Assembly (NCBI GenBank): GCA_002327255.1
Contig: DCUM01000159.1
Coordinates: 1 to 31,230, forward strand
Origin: a bacterium UBA2214
GTDB lineage: Bacteria; Zhuqueibacterota; Zhuqueibacteria; Residuimicrobiales; Residuimicrobiaceae
DNA length: 31,230 bases
Reading direction: 5' to 3'
This document shows, piece after piece, positions 24,527-31,230 of this stretch. The notes beneath the pieces are model-generated. The model was not told the origin of the DNA and did not search any database. It was given only the letters and a program-made list of their open reading frames with translations. Both the position numbers and the translations under genes were made by a program. Positions within the stretch are counted from its first letter, which is position 1. The number at the start of each line of letters is the position of its first letter.

Positions 24527-25519
24527 ATGCGTATTCGCTATTTAATCTCCACCATGCTCAGTGTTTTCCTTGCAGCAGGAATAGCTGCAGCGGACATTGA
24601 AAGCGCCATAGAACGTCAATTCGCCGTCAAGGACGGCGGCCTGCTCACCATCGATTCGGATCTGGGCAGCATCGAAGTGACGGCTGGTGCGAGTGACAAA
24701 GTGGTCTTGACAGTACATCAGACGGTGGACGCCCATTCTCCCTCCACGGCTGACAAATATCTGCGCGATCTCAAACTCGACTTCAATCAGGCGGGCAACA
24801 CGGTGACGGTCACCGCCCGTTATAAACACGATTCATGGCTGAAATGGAACCAGCGCCGTATCAAACTGCGTTTTGTGGCCCAGGTGCCGGCGCTCTTCAA
24901 TGTTGATTTAAAAACCGCGGGCGGCAGCATATCCGTTGCCGATTTACAGGGTGAAGTGATCAGCAAAACATCCGGCGGCAGTCTCAAATTTGGCCAGATC
25001 ACAGGCCCCGTATCAGGAAAAACTTCCGGCGGCAGCATCACACTGGCAGGCTGCAAAGGGAACGCGGTACTCAACACTTCAGGGGGCAGCATCAACGTCG
25101 GACGCGTAGAGGGCGAAGTACAGGCCAAGACGTCGGGCGGATCGATCACGATTGAAAAATCCAAAGGCAGCGTGACGGCATCGACATCCGGCGGCGGCAT
25201 CAAGGTCGAGGAAGTATACGGCGATATCGATGCCGCCACCTCGGGCGGAAGCGTCTCGGCGACGATCCAGGAGCAGCCGGCCGCTCCCTGCCGCCTGAGC
25301 ACTTCCGGAGGCAGTGTCAATGTCACCCTGGCGCCCCACATCAAGGTGGATGTGGACGCCTCCACCAGCGGCGGCCGCGTACGCACCGATTTTGAAATGA
25401 GCGTCCAGGGTGAAATCAGCCGCTCTCATCTGACGGGCAAGATCAACGGCGGCGGCCCCCTGCTGCGTCTCCGCACCAGCGGCGGCAACATCAACATCCA
25501 TAAAACCGCCAGCCATTGA
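24527..25519 (+). CDS. Exported DUF4097-family beta-repeat protein
   Basis: 330 residues. Signal peptide MRIRYLISTMLSVFLAAGIAAAD with cleavage likely after AAA. Residues about 25-110 form a beta region (IERQFAVKDGGLLTIDSDLGSIEVT, TVTVTARY). From about 125 to 325 the chain is built from roughly 17-19-residue repeats carrying TSGGSI/TAGGSI/TSGGG (SVADLQGEVISKTSGGSLKF, VEGEVQAKTSGGSITI), typical of DUF4097 right-handed beta-helix or adhesin-like proteins. GGGAGG lies 4-5 nt before the ATG. Function is unknown; members are often near anti-sigma or two-component genes, but none are visible here. The gene has its own terminator, so it is probably monocistronic. Confidence 0.9.
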   Translation: MRIRYLISTMLSVFLAAGIAAADIESAIERQFAVKDGGLLTIDSDLGSIEVTAGASDKVVLTVHQTVDAHSPSTADKYLRDLKLDFNQAGNTVTVTARYKHDSWLKWNQRRIKLRFVAQVPALFNVDLKTAGGSISVADLQGEVISKTSGGSLKFGQITGPVSGKTSGGSITLAGCKGNAVLNTSGGSINVGRVEGEVQAKTSGGSITIEKSKGSVTASTSGGGIKVEEVYGDIDAATSGGSVSATIQEQPAAPCRLSTSGGSVNVTLAPHIKVDVDASTSGGRVRTDFEMSVQGEISRSHLTGKINGGGPLLRLRTSGGNINIHKTASH

Positions 25520-25540
25520 TGCGATCCTCGTAAAAGCCAC

Positions 25541-25571
25541 AAGGCTGCCCGCTGTCGGGCGGCCTTTTTTT
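25541..25571 (+). terminator. Rho-independent terminator after the DUF4097 gene
   Basis: AAGGCTGCCCG (25541-25551), loop CTGT, CGGGCGGCCTT (25556-25566): an 11-bp GC-rich stem with one T-G wobble, followed by a run of T to 25571. It begins 21 nt after the stop codon. Confidence 0.9.
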
Positions 25572-25727
25572 CTTCCCCATCCTTGTTTCGCGGTCTCCGT
25601 TCACAGCTGGCCCATGCGCGTGGGGCCTTTCCGGAGCGCGCCGCTGTGCACCCACGGAACTCTCAACGACGGAACGTGACCGTTATCAATAAATCAGACT
25701 TTTTCACATCCAATAAAAAACAACTGC

Positions 25728-25755
25728 TTGCAATTATCTCAATTTGTGCTATATT
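25728..25755 (+). promoter_or_regulatory. Sigma-70 promoter for the lipoprotein/coiled-coil operon
   Basis: TTGCAA (25728-25733), 16 nt, TATATT (25750-25755). The predicted leader to the start at 25885 is about 120 nt. Confidence 0.45.
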
Positions 25756-25884
25756 ATGCTCGACTTCATCAGGGGATGCGATGATCTCTGCGGAGGCGGG
25801 CGTCCCTGTTTTCACTTACATCCATAGCCGGAACTGCCATACCATGGGGCACCATGGTTTTCTATTTTATTCTCGGGAGGCGTC

Positions 25885-26346
25885 ATGAAAAAACTGATCC
25901 TGCTGGTATCCATCCTGGCCATGGCCGGGTGCAGCAGCAAACTGGTGCGTTTTGAACAATATTCCGTAGCCATGAACCTCAAGGTGGAAGAAGACAGTAC
26001 CGTGTACCTCGGCGAAGAGGACCAATTCAACGGGGTGCTGTTCCTGCAACCGATCCTGGACGCGGAAAATATGATGATCCATGAAGTGAAGGTGATCCAG
26101 AATTACGGCCGTTATTTCCTCTGCGCGGAGCAATTCAAATATGTATGGGAGATCGAACCCCGCGGCGACGGCGTCAGCGGCAAATACAAGGCGATCGATG
26201 TCACGCCGGAAGACAAGACCGATGTACTGCGCAATGTCAGTTTTACGCGTTATGGAAATCCGGATAAAGCGTGCATCCGCTTCCGCTTCAATGGCAAAGA
26301 GGTCTTTATCGACAAGAAAGGTGGCTTGAATGAAGTGTGCAAATAA
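25885..26346 (+). CDS. Lipoprotein of unknown function
   Basis: 153 residues. MKKLILLVSILAMAGCSSK is a clean lipoprotein signal with lipobox MAGC, so Cys16 should be lipidated; Ser at +2 and +3 favours outer-membrane sorting in many diderms. The mature domain is short and beta-rich (VEEDSTVYLGEEDQFNGVLFLQ, MIHEVKVIQNYGRYFLCAEQFKYVWEIEP, NVSFTRYGNPDKACIRFRFNGKEVFIDKK), with Cys residues at about 82, 132 and 152 that could form disulfides. No named family recognised. GGGAGG is 4 nt upstream of the ATG. Its 3' end overlaps the next gene by 17 nt, so the two are translationally linked and probably act together in the envelope. Confidence 0.85.
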   Translation: MKKLILLVSILAMAGCSSKLVRFEQYSVAMNLKVEEDSTVYLGEEDQFNGVLFLQPILDAENMMIHEVKVIQNYGRYFLCAEQFKYVWEIEPRGDGVSGKYKAIDVTPEDKTDVLRNVSFTRYGNPDKACIRFRFNGKEVFIDKKGGLNEVCK

Positions 26347-27427
26347 ATGGGGGTTATGCCTGTTCATGCTGTGGACACCCCTGCTCCACAGCCAGGATAT
26401 CGAAACGTTCTACGAACAGGCCAAGGCAGCGCTCAAGGCCGCGGATCATCAAACCGCGCTGCAACGCGTCGAGGTTGCCAAGAAAACCATCAGTGAGGAT
26501 CCGAGACTCGATCCCAATGGCGTCTTTATGAAAAAACTGCTTCCCCTCGTCGAAGTCAATGGCCAGAATATGGCGGCCATCATGCTCGCGCTCGAGGAGC
26601 TCTATCAGACCGCACAGGAAGGTATCACTTTTCCCGATTTGAGTCCGAACCTCGAATCGGTTGGAAAGTACTATGAACAGGCCAGGGAAGCCAGCGAAGA
26701 GCTGATGCGCAGGCGGGACGAGGTGCTGGCTTCACGCGAACTGGCGCCTGAGTACAAGGGTGCCCTGTACCAGGCGCCCATTCTCGCCCGAATTGAGAAG
26801 CTGGCCTCGACAGGCATCATGGAGAAACTGACCGGTAAATTTTCCGAGATGGTCGGGGTTCTCACCGACTCGCTCGGTGCGGTGGACAACCGCTATAAAA
26901 TGGCCGAAGTGCGCATGCAAAAACTGGTTAAATCTTCCGCGGCCAACAAATCAGAGATAGACAAGGTCAAGAAAGAGATCGCCAGACTCTCCGAAGAGCG
27001 GCTGAGCTACATCAACACCATCTCGGAGATGCTCGCCGGTGAAGCCAGCGCCGAGAAAGAACCCATCCGTGTCGCGCTGACCGATAATCAGGTGGACGAC
27101 GTCTTTCGCGGCGTCATCCAGTCGGAGATCAGCCGGGTCCAGAGCGCCACGGACGTCGATTCGACGGCCTTCAAAAACATGCTGAATAATTATGAGCGCA
27201 TCCAAAATTACAACCGCATCTTTGCGAGAAACAGGATAGCGCCCGATCAATCGGCACTGCTGGCCAGTTATGAAGCGGCCCTGAAAGCCGTCAAGATCAA
27301 CGAGCCATCCAGAAAAATCAACTGGACGATAATCTATGTGCTGCTGGTCATCGCCGCCTTGATCCTGTTGCTGTTGCTGTATCGGTTTGGAGCGGGTAAA
27401 AAGACCACGGCGAAAACGACTTTTTGA
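26330..27427 (+). CDS. Exported coiled-coil protein with C-terminal membrane anchor, unknown function
   Basis: 365 residues. The N-terminus MKCANKWGLCLFMLWTPLLHSQ is a probable signal peptide, followed by a TPR-like helical pair (IETFYEQAKAALKAADHQTALQRVEVAKKTI). Residues about 110-250 are mainly helical, with a heptad-rich stretch (VRMQKLVKSSAANKSEIDKVKKEIARLSEERLSYINTI) predicted to coil. A single membrane helix, WTIIYVLLVIAALILLLLLY, sits near the C-terminus with a short basic tail (RFGAGKKTTAKTTF). The topology suggests a periplasmic helical domain anchored in the inner membrane. AAAGGTGG lies 5 nt before the ATG. It overlaps the lipoprotein gene and ends at a strong terminator. No family assignment can be made. 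Confidence 0.85.
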   Translation: MKCANKWGLCLFMLWTPLLHSQDIETFYEQAKAALKAADHQTALQRVEVAKKTISEDPRLDPNGVFMKKLLPLVEVNGQNMAAIMLALEELYQTAQEGITFPDLSPNLESVGKYYEQAREASEELMRRRDEVLASRELAPEYKGALYQAPILARIEKLASTGIMEKLTGKFSEMVGVLTDSLGAVDNRYKMAEVRMQKLVKSSAANKSEIDKVKKEIARLSEERLSYINTISEMLAGEASAEKEPIRVALTDNQVDDVFRGVIQSEISRVQSATDVDSTAFKNMLNNYERIQNYNRIFARNRIAPDQSALLASYEAALKAVKINEPSRKINWTIIYVLLVIAALILLLLLYRFGAGKKTTAKTTF

Positions 27428-27446
27428 ACATTCGCGCGCGCGCTGC

Positions 27447-27479
27447 AGCCCGGCATGATGACATGCCGGGCTTTTTTTT
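27447..27479 (+). terminator. Rho-independent terminator of the lipoprotein/coiled-coil operon
   Basis: AGCCCGGCATG (27447-27457), loop ATGA, CATGCCGGGCT (27462-27472): a perfect 11-bp stem followed by eight T. It is 20 nt after the stop codon. It serves only the plus strand; the minus-strand xylulokinase gene lacks a matching T-run. Confidence 0.93.
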
Positions 27480-27624
27480 ATGCCTGCCGATATCCGCGGC
27501 GCGATCCGGAAGCGTGAGCGACGGCTGCGTCACTTCGTCCTTTGGCTGCTGTCTGCGGCGCGGCTTGCAGGCCATCAGGCATCGCGCCAGGAGGCGGCGC
27601 CGTACAGCGCCCGGCACCGCCTGC

Positions 27625-29115
27625 TCACGGCTGTTGCAGCGCCCGCTGCAGATGACCCTGCCAGCACCGATACGCCGCGGCGGTCGCCTCAATGAGTTCA
27701 CGCCGGGGATGGATCGTTTCCAGCACGCGCAGATGGGTGAAGGCTTGCGCAAAAGAGGCATAGTATCCGGCGCCCAGTGCCGCGCCGCGCGCCGCGCCGG
27801 CGGCGCCGTCGGTGTCGTAAAGCTCGATGGTCGCGCCGGTGAGATTGGCCAGGGTTTCGCGGAAAATCGGGCTCAGGAACAGATTGGTCTTGCCGGCGCG
27901 GATGGCGCTGATGTGCAGCCCCATCTCCTTCATGATGTCGATGCCATAGGCGAAGGAAAAGGCGATCCCCTCCTGAGCGGCGCGGAAGAGGTGCGCGCGG
28001 CTGTGGCGGTTGAAATCGATGCCGAGGAGATGGCTGCCGATGTTGGCGTTTTGGAGCACCCGTTCGGCGCCGTTGCCGAAGGGCAGGACGCTGATGCCCT
28101 CCGCCCCGGCCGCCACACCCGCGGCCAGTTCATTCATCTCGTCATACGACAGGCCGGCGCCGAAATTCTTGCGCATCCAGGCGTTGAGAATGCCGGTGCC
28201 GTTGATGCACAGCAGCACGCCGAGACGTGTCTGCGTCTCGCTGTGGTTGACGTGGGCGAAGAGATTGACGCGCGAATCGCGGTCGTGGCGCACCTGGTCG
28301 ATCACGCCGTAGACCACGCCCGAAGTCCCCGCCGTCGCCGCGATCTCGCCGGGATTCAGAACATTCAATGAAAAGGCGTTGTTGGGCTGGTCGCCGGCGC
28401 GGTAGGAGACGACCACCCGGTCAGACAATCCCAGTTCCCTGGCCACCAACGGATCGATTTGGCCCTGCACCGCAAAGGTGGGTACGGCCGGTGCGAGCAG
28501 ATCGGGATCGATGCCGTAGACGGAGAGGAGCTCCTCCGAGAGCCGCCCCTGCTGGAAATCCCAGAAAATGCCTTCCGAGAGGCCGGAGACCGTGGTGGCG
28601 ATTTCGCCGCACAATTTCATGGCGATGAAATCGCCGGGCAGCATCGCTTTGTGGATCTTTTTATAGATGTCGGGTTCATGCTCCTGCACCCAGCGCAGTT
28701 TGGAAGCGGTGAAATTGCCCGGTGAATTGAGGAGATGCTGCAAGGCTTTTTCGGGGCCGATCTGTTTGAAAGCCTGATTGCCGATCTCGACCGCGCGGCT
28801 GTCGCACCAGATGATGGCGGGGCGCAGCACCTGTTGGGCGCGGTCAACCAGGACCAGTCCGTGCATCTGATAGGAGATGCCGATGGCGGCGATGGCCGCG
28901 GCATCGATGCGCGTGTCGCGCAGCAGCTTTTGCGTCAGGAGTTTGGCAAAGTCCCACCACTGTTCCGGATTCTGTTCCGCCCAACCGGGGCGGGGCGAGG
29001 AGATCGCCATCTCGACCGGCGGATGGGCACCCCGGGCGACGAGGACGCCTTTGTCGCAGTCGATGATGGCGCATTTTATGGAGGAGCTGCCGATGTCATA
29101 TCCCAATGCATACAT
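27625..29115 (-). CDS. xylB: Xylulokinase (FGGY carbohydrate kinase)
   Basis: 496 residues, full length. It phosphorylates D-xylulose to xylulose 5-phosphate with ATP, feeding the pentose phosphate pathway. The FGGY N-domain starts LGYDIGSSSIKCAIID (phosphate-1 motif), then GWAEQNPEQWW, AIGISYQMHGLVLVD (the QMHG typical of xylulokinases) and RPAIIWCDSRA. The catalytic Asp lies in YRAGDQPNNA. C-terminal ATP-binding parts are EIAATAGTSGVVYG, VLPFGNGAERVL and AARGAALGAGYYA. GAGG lies 7 nt before the ATG. No xylose isomerase or transporter is adjacent. A LacI-type operator-like palindrome lies just upstream (29142-29155). Related FGGY kinases for other ketoses cannot be fully excluded. Confidence 0.93.
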   Translation of the reverse strand: MYALGYDIGSSSIKCAIIDCDKGVLVARGAHPPVEMAISSPRPGWAEQNPEQWWDFAKLLTQKLLRDTRIDAAAIAAIGISYQMHGLVLVDRAQQVLRPAIIWCDSRAVEIGNQAFKQIGPEKALQHLLNSPGNFTASKLRWVQEHEPDIYKKIHKAMLPGDFIAMKLCGEIATTVSGLSEGIFWDFQQGRLSEELLSVYGIDPDLLAPAVPTFAVQGQIDPLVARELGLSDRVVVSYRAGDQPNNAFSLNVLNPGEIAATAGTSGVVYGVIDQVRHDRDSRVNLFAHVNHSETQTRLGVLLCINGTGILNAWMRKNFGAGLSYDEMNELAAGVAAGAEGISVLPFGNGAERVLQNANIGSHLLGIDFNRHSRAHLFRAAQEGIAFSFAYGIDIMKEMGLHISAIRAGKTNLFLSPIFRETLANLTGATIELYDTDGAAGAARGAALGAGYYASFAQAFTHLRVLETIHPRRELIEATAAAYRCWQGHLQRALQQP

Positions 29116-29141
29116 AAGGGGGCCTCGTTCTCTGTGAATTA

Positions 29142-29155
29142 TTAAATCGGTTTAA
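29142..29155 (-). promoter_or_regulatory. LacI-family-type operator candidate upstream of xylB
   Basis: TTAAATCGGTTTAA is a 14-bp near-palindrome (12 of 14 positions symmetric) centred on CG, the hallmark of LacI/GalR-family sites. It lies between a possible -35 (TTGAAA at 29158-29163, minus strand) and the xylB start at 29115. The regulator is not in the window. Confidence 0.4.
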
Positions 29156-29234
29156 ATTTTCAATTTCAGGAGCTGCAAAATAAAGAATCCCGCGGCGAAA
29201 ATCAAGAAAAAGATCGAATGGACGAGAAAAATTG

Positions 29235-29263
29235 TTGCATTCGTGTGCAATTATTATTACATT
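29235..29263 (+). promoter_or_regulatory. Promoter and inverted-repeat operator of the ArsR-permease operon
   Basis: TTGCA (29235-29239), TTCGTG, TGCAA (29246-29250) is a perfect inverted repeat. The -35-like TTGCAT begins at the same base, with TACATT (29258-29263) 17 nt later. Overlap of a repeat with the -35 region is how ArsR/SmtB repressors usually block transcription. The arsR start is at 29300. Confidence 0.5.
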
Positions 29264-29299
29264 TCTAAAATCATCGAAATGACTATGGGAGTTAGCAAG

Positions 29300-29644
29300 A
29301 TGTCCGAACCCATCGATGTCCTGAAGGCGTTATCCGATTTTGGCAGGTTGCGCATCCTCAAGATGCTGGAAATAAAAAGTCTGTGCGTCTGTGAAATTAC
29401 CGAGTTGCTCGGCCTCGCCACTTCGACGGTCTCTTCGCACCTCAACGTGCTGAAAAATGCGGATTTGATCCAGGATGAGAAAGAGGGCAAATGGATAAAC
29501 TACAAATTGGCGCCCGCCCCCCCGCCCTTCTTCCAGGAAATTTGGCCCCTTATTTCCAGACATCTGGACCCAAATCGCCAGATCCTGGAGGACCGGAAAA
29601 AGGTGGGTTCCGTGGACCGGCATAAAATATGTGCGGCGGTTTGA
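29300..29644 (+). CDS. ArsR/SmtB family metalloregulatory repressor
   Basis: 114 residues. The winged-helix fold is clear: DVLKALSDFGRLRILKMLE, CEITELLGLATSTVSSHLNVLKNADLIQDEKEGKWINYKL. Cys29 and Cys31 (LCVCEI) in the alpha-3 helix match the ELCVCDL metal site of arsenite-sensing ArsR; a third possible thiol is the Cys close to the C-terminus (HKICAAV). Binding of As(III) or a soft metal would release the operator. An extended Pro-rich piece (LAPAPPPFF) follows the wing. The start at 29300 was chosen for GGGAG 8 nt upstream; further in-frame ATGs at 29279 and 29243 lack a ribosome site and 29243 lies inside the operator. The permease gene follows after 30 nt. Confidence 0.92.
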   Translation: MSEPIDVLKALSDFGRLRILKMLEIKSLCVCEITELLGLATSTVSSHLNVLKNADLIQDEKEGKWINYKLAPAPPPFFQEIWPLISRHLDPNRQILEDRKKVGSVDRHKICAAV

Positions 29645-29674
29645 TGCTGCAAGCAGAAAGGTTGGCAAATCCGT

Positions 29675-30973
29675 ATGGACTGGAAAAAAGAATATAAAGC
29701 GTTGCTCTGGATCATTGGCGCTTTCCTCCTGCTCTACTATCTGCCCATCGGAACCAGGCGTTTTGACAATGCGGTGCTGGAGGCTTTTCACCTCGTGAAA
29801 TGGTACGCGCGCGAGCATGTGCTGCTCTGCCTGGTGCCCGCCTTTTTCATCGCCGGCGCCATCGGCGTCTTTGTCAGCCAGGAGGCGGTGATGAAGTACC
29901 TCGGCCCCCAATCGAACAAATTCCTCGCCTATGGCGTCGCCTCGGTCTCCGGCACCATATTGGCCGTCTGTTCCTGCACGGTACTGCCGCTCTTTTCCGG
30001 GATTTACACCATGGGCGCGGGATTGGGACCGGCGACCGCATTCCTCTATTCCGGACCGGCCATCAACGTGCTCGCCATCATCCTCAGCGCCCGCATCCTC
30101 GGTCTCGAGCTCGGCCTGGCGCGCGCCATCGGCGCCATCGTCTTCGCCGTGATCATCGGCCTTCTCATGCACTACATCTTTCGCAAGGAAAAAAAGGCGG
30201 ACGACGAGGGCCCCGCCTCTATCGAGGGCAGTGTCGCCGGGCGGCCTTTGTGGCAAACCACCCTCTATTTCGCCTTCCTGATCGCCATCCTCGTCTTTGC
30301 CAACTGGGGAGAGGCGTCGGAAAAGAGCGGCTTCTGGCATGCGGTCCACGCCCTCAAATGGACCCTGACCGGTCTCAGCGCGCTTGGTCTTGTTGTGGTG
30401 CTCGGATTGTGGTTCAAACTCAGCTGGCAGCGGCTCCTGCTGGCGGCTGCGCCGGTGATTCTGCTTCGCCTCTTCTCCGCCGCCACGCCGGTGCTCCTTT
30501 TTGCGGTCGGGTCGATCGGTCTTGCTCTCATAACAGCGACGGACAAAGGCGAAGCCCGTGAGTGGTTTGCCGCCTCGTGGGATTTCGCCAAGCAGATTTT
30601 GCCCCTGCTGCTGATTGGGGTCTTCATCGCCGGTGTGCTGCTGGGCCGCGTCGGACAGGAGGGCCTCATCCCCTCGCAGTGGGTCAGCCAGGCGGTGGGC
30701 GGAAACTCACTTTTCGCCAACTTTTTCGCCTCGATCTCCGGGGCCTTTATGTACTTTGCCACGCTGACCGAGGTGCCCATTCTGCAGGGACTCATCGGCA
30801 GCGGCATGGGCAAAGGCCCGGCGCTGGCGCTGCTGCTGGCAGGCCCCGCCTTGTCGCTGCCGAGCATGCTGGTGCTGCGCTCGGTCATGGGCGGCAAAAA
30901 GACGCTGGTTTTCATCTGTCTGGTGGTCATCATGGCCACCATCACGGGGCTGTTGTTCGGTTGGCTGTTTTGA
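29675..30973 (+). CDS. DUF318/ArsP-type permease
   Basis: 432 residues with about ten membrane helices. The permease signature appears twice: SGTILAVCSCTVLPLFSGIY with GPATAFLYSGPAINVLAIIL (about residues 91-142), and SISGAFMYFATLTEVPILQG with GPALALLLAGPALSLPSMLVL (about 352-410), an internal duplication. The CSC pair in the first repeat is characteristic of the family. Members export trivalent organoarsenicals (ArsP) or are uncharacterised. A charged loop at about 170-185 (FRKEKKADDEGPAS) splits the two halves, and an extra central helical region makes it longer than classical ArsP of about 300-350 residues. Located between an ArsR regulator and a CxxC thioredoxin-like gene, supporting soft-metal or metalloid efflux. 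Start ATG; AAAGG lies about 13 nt upstream, a weak site. Confidence 0.9.
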   Translation: MDWKKEYKALLWIIGAFLLLYYLPIGTRRFDNAVLEAFHLVKWYAREHVLLCLVPAFFIAGAIGVFVSQEAVMKYLGPQSNKFLAYGVASVSGTILAVCSCTVLPLFSGIYTMGAGLGPATAFLYSGPAINVLAIILSARILGLELGLARAIGAIVFAVIIGLLMHYIFRKEKKADDEGPASIEGSVAGRPLWQTTLYFAFLIAILVFANWGEASEKSGFWHAVHALKWTLTGLSALGLVVVLGLWFKLSWQRLLLAAAPVILLRLFSAATPVLLFAVGSIGLALITATDKGEAREWFAASWDFAKQILPLLLIGVFIAGVLLGRVGQEGLIPSQWVSQAVGGNSLFANFFASISGAFMYFATLTEVPILQGLIGSGMGKGPALALLLAGPALSLPSMLVLRSVMGGKKTLVFICLVVIMATITGLLFGWLF

Positions 30974-31017
30974 TTGTTTGATCGCTGAATACATCATTAA
31001 CACAAAGGACTTGAAAG

Positions 31018-31230
31018 ATGAAAAAACTGCAAATTCTCGGCATGGGATGCCCCAAATGCAACAAACTGCAGGAGATGACCGAGCAGGCGGCCAGGGAACT
31101 GGGCATCGAATACGAGATCATCAAAATTAATACCATTGACGAGATCAAGAAATTCCGCATCATGATGACGCCGGCTTTGGCGGTTGATGGGGTCGTCAAG
31201 GTCTACGGCCGTGTTCCCGGCCTCGATGAA
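31018..31230 (+). CDS. Redox-active small thioredoxin-like protein (partial, cut by window end)
   Basis: 71 residues are visible. MKKLQILGMGCPKCNKLQEM gives a C11-x-x-C14 redox site, and IKINTIDEIKKFRIMMTPALAVDG carries the cis-Pro loop (TPAL) of the thioredoxin fold; VKVYGRVPG follows. This matches the small redox-active disulfide protein 2 family often found beside DUF318 permeases. It probably reduces or transfers the thiol-bound metalloid for the permease, an inference from context. AGGA lies 8 nt upstream of the ATG, and the gene is 44 nt after the permease stop. The C-terminus lies outside the window. Confidence 0.9.
   Translation, partial: MKKLQILGMGCPKCNKLQEMTEQAARELGIEYEIIKINTIDEIKKFRIMMTPALAVDGVVKVYGRVPGLDE

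Larger units (their letters stand above)
25520..25884. other. Intergenic region between the DUF4097 and lipoprotein genes
   Basis: 365 nt. It holds the terminator at 25541-25571, the promoter at 25728-25755 and a CCATGG-GGCA-CCATGG inverted repeat near 25843. A plus-strand frame (25583-25888) crosses it but lacks a ribosome site and a conserved product. Confidence 0.4.

Noticed and set aside
24175..24528. 117-codon minus-strand frame between spoVG and the DUF4097 gene
   Set aside because: Low-complexity Arg/Ala/Trp/Pro-rich product, no ribosome site, and it would start inside the DUF4097 gene start region.
25843..25858. CCATGG-GGCA-CCATGG inverted repeat as an operator
   Set aside because: CCATGG is itself a palindrome, so two copies 4 nt apart can arise easily; no match to a known operator.
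1..31230. CRISPR array, tRNA/rRNA gene, integrase, transposase or toxin-antitoxin module
   Set aside because: No direct-repeat/spacer pattern, cloverleaf, rRNA segment or mobile-element protein signature was seen on either strand.

Overview
The window looks like chromosomal DNA from a diderm (outer-membrane) bacterium with moderately high GC coding regions and AT-rich intergenic promoters. Three things suggest an environmental lineage of the FCB/KSB1/Calditrichota type: a large secreted protein ending in a FlgD-like/type IX-style sorting domain (NYPNPFNP... PSGMYIYTL), several lipoproteins and signal peptides, and a SpoVG homologue beside non-sporulation genes. This placement is inference; no rRNA, tRNA, CRISPR array, integrase or insertion sequence was seen. 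Most genes are ordinary housekeeping or envelope genes, with accessory surface, stress and metal-resistance functions between them.

Layout. 1-197 (-): start of a sigma-54 activator that has no receiver domain. 488-4805 (-): an operon uvrB > purD (4-nt ATGA overlap) > NAD-dependent sugar epimerase, with a good sigma-70 promoter. 4997-7378 (+): exported GHL10/DUF187-type glycoside-hydrolase-like protein with a C-terminal propeller-like region, meeting tail-to-tail with 7363-8974 (-), a tandem universal stress protein preceded by an exported or lipoprotein gene. 9152-12115 (+): a multi-TM spermidine-synthase-like protein and an apparently exported protein-L-isoaspartate methyltransferase. 12472-12981 (+): LiaF/DUF5668-like membrane protein. 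13263-15151 (-): GNAT acetyltransferase and MFS exporter.

15581-19644 (+): a near-consensus promoter, a roughly 220-nt leader, a 1249-aa surface protein (four SdrD-B-like domains, two DUF11 domains, sorting domain) and a strong terminator. 19930-20691 (-): RsuA/RluB pseudouridine synthase, divergent from 20887-23727 (+), an uncharacterised radical SAM protein with an extra Cys cluster followed by a membrane PHP-domain protein. 23816-24142 (+): SpoVG. 24527-25519 (+): DUF4097 beta-repeat protein. 25885-27427 (+): a lipoprotein overlapping a coiled-coil, membrane-anchored protein, ending in a perfect terminator. 27625-29115 (-): xylulokinase. 29300-31230 (+): ArsR regulator > DUF318/ArsP-type permease > CxxC thioredoxin-like protein (cut by the window end), probably a metalloid or metal efflux operon with an inverted-repeat operator.

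No single large novel defence or mobile system is visible. The least described parts are the radical SAM/PHP pair, the spermidine-synthase-like protein lacking the catalytic Asp motif beside an exported PIMT, the lipoprotein/coiled-coil pair, and the repeat-built surface protein with its long leader.
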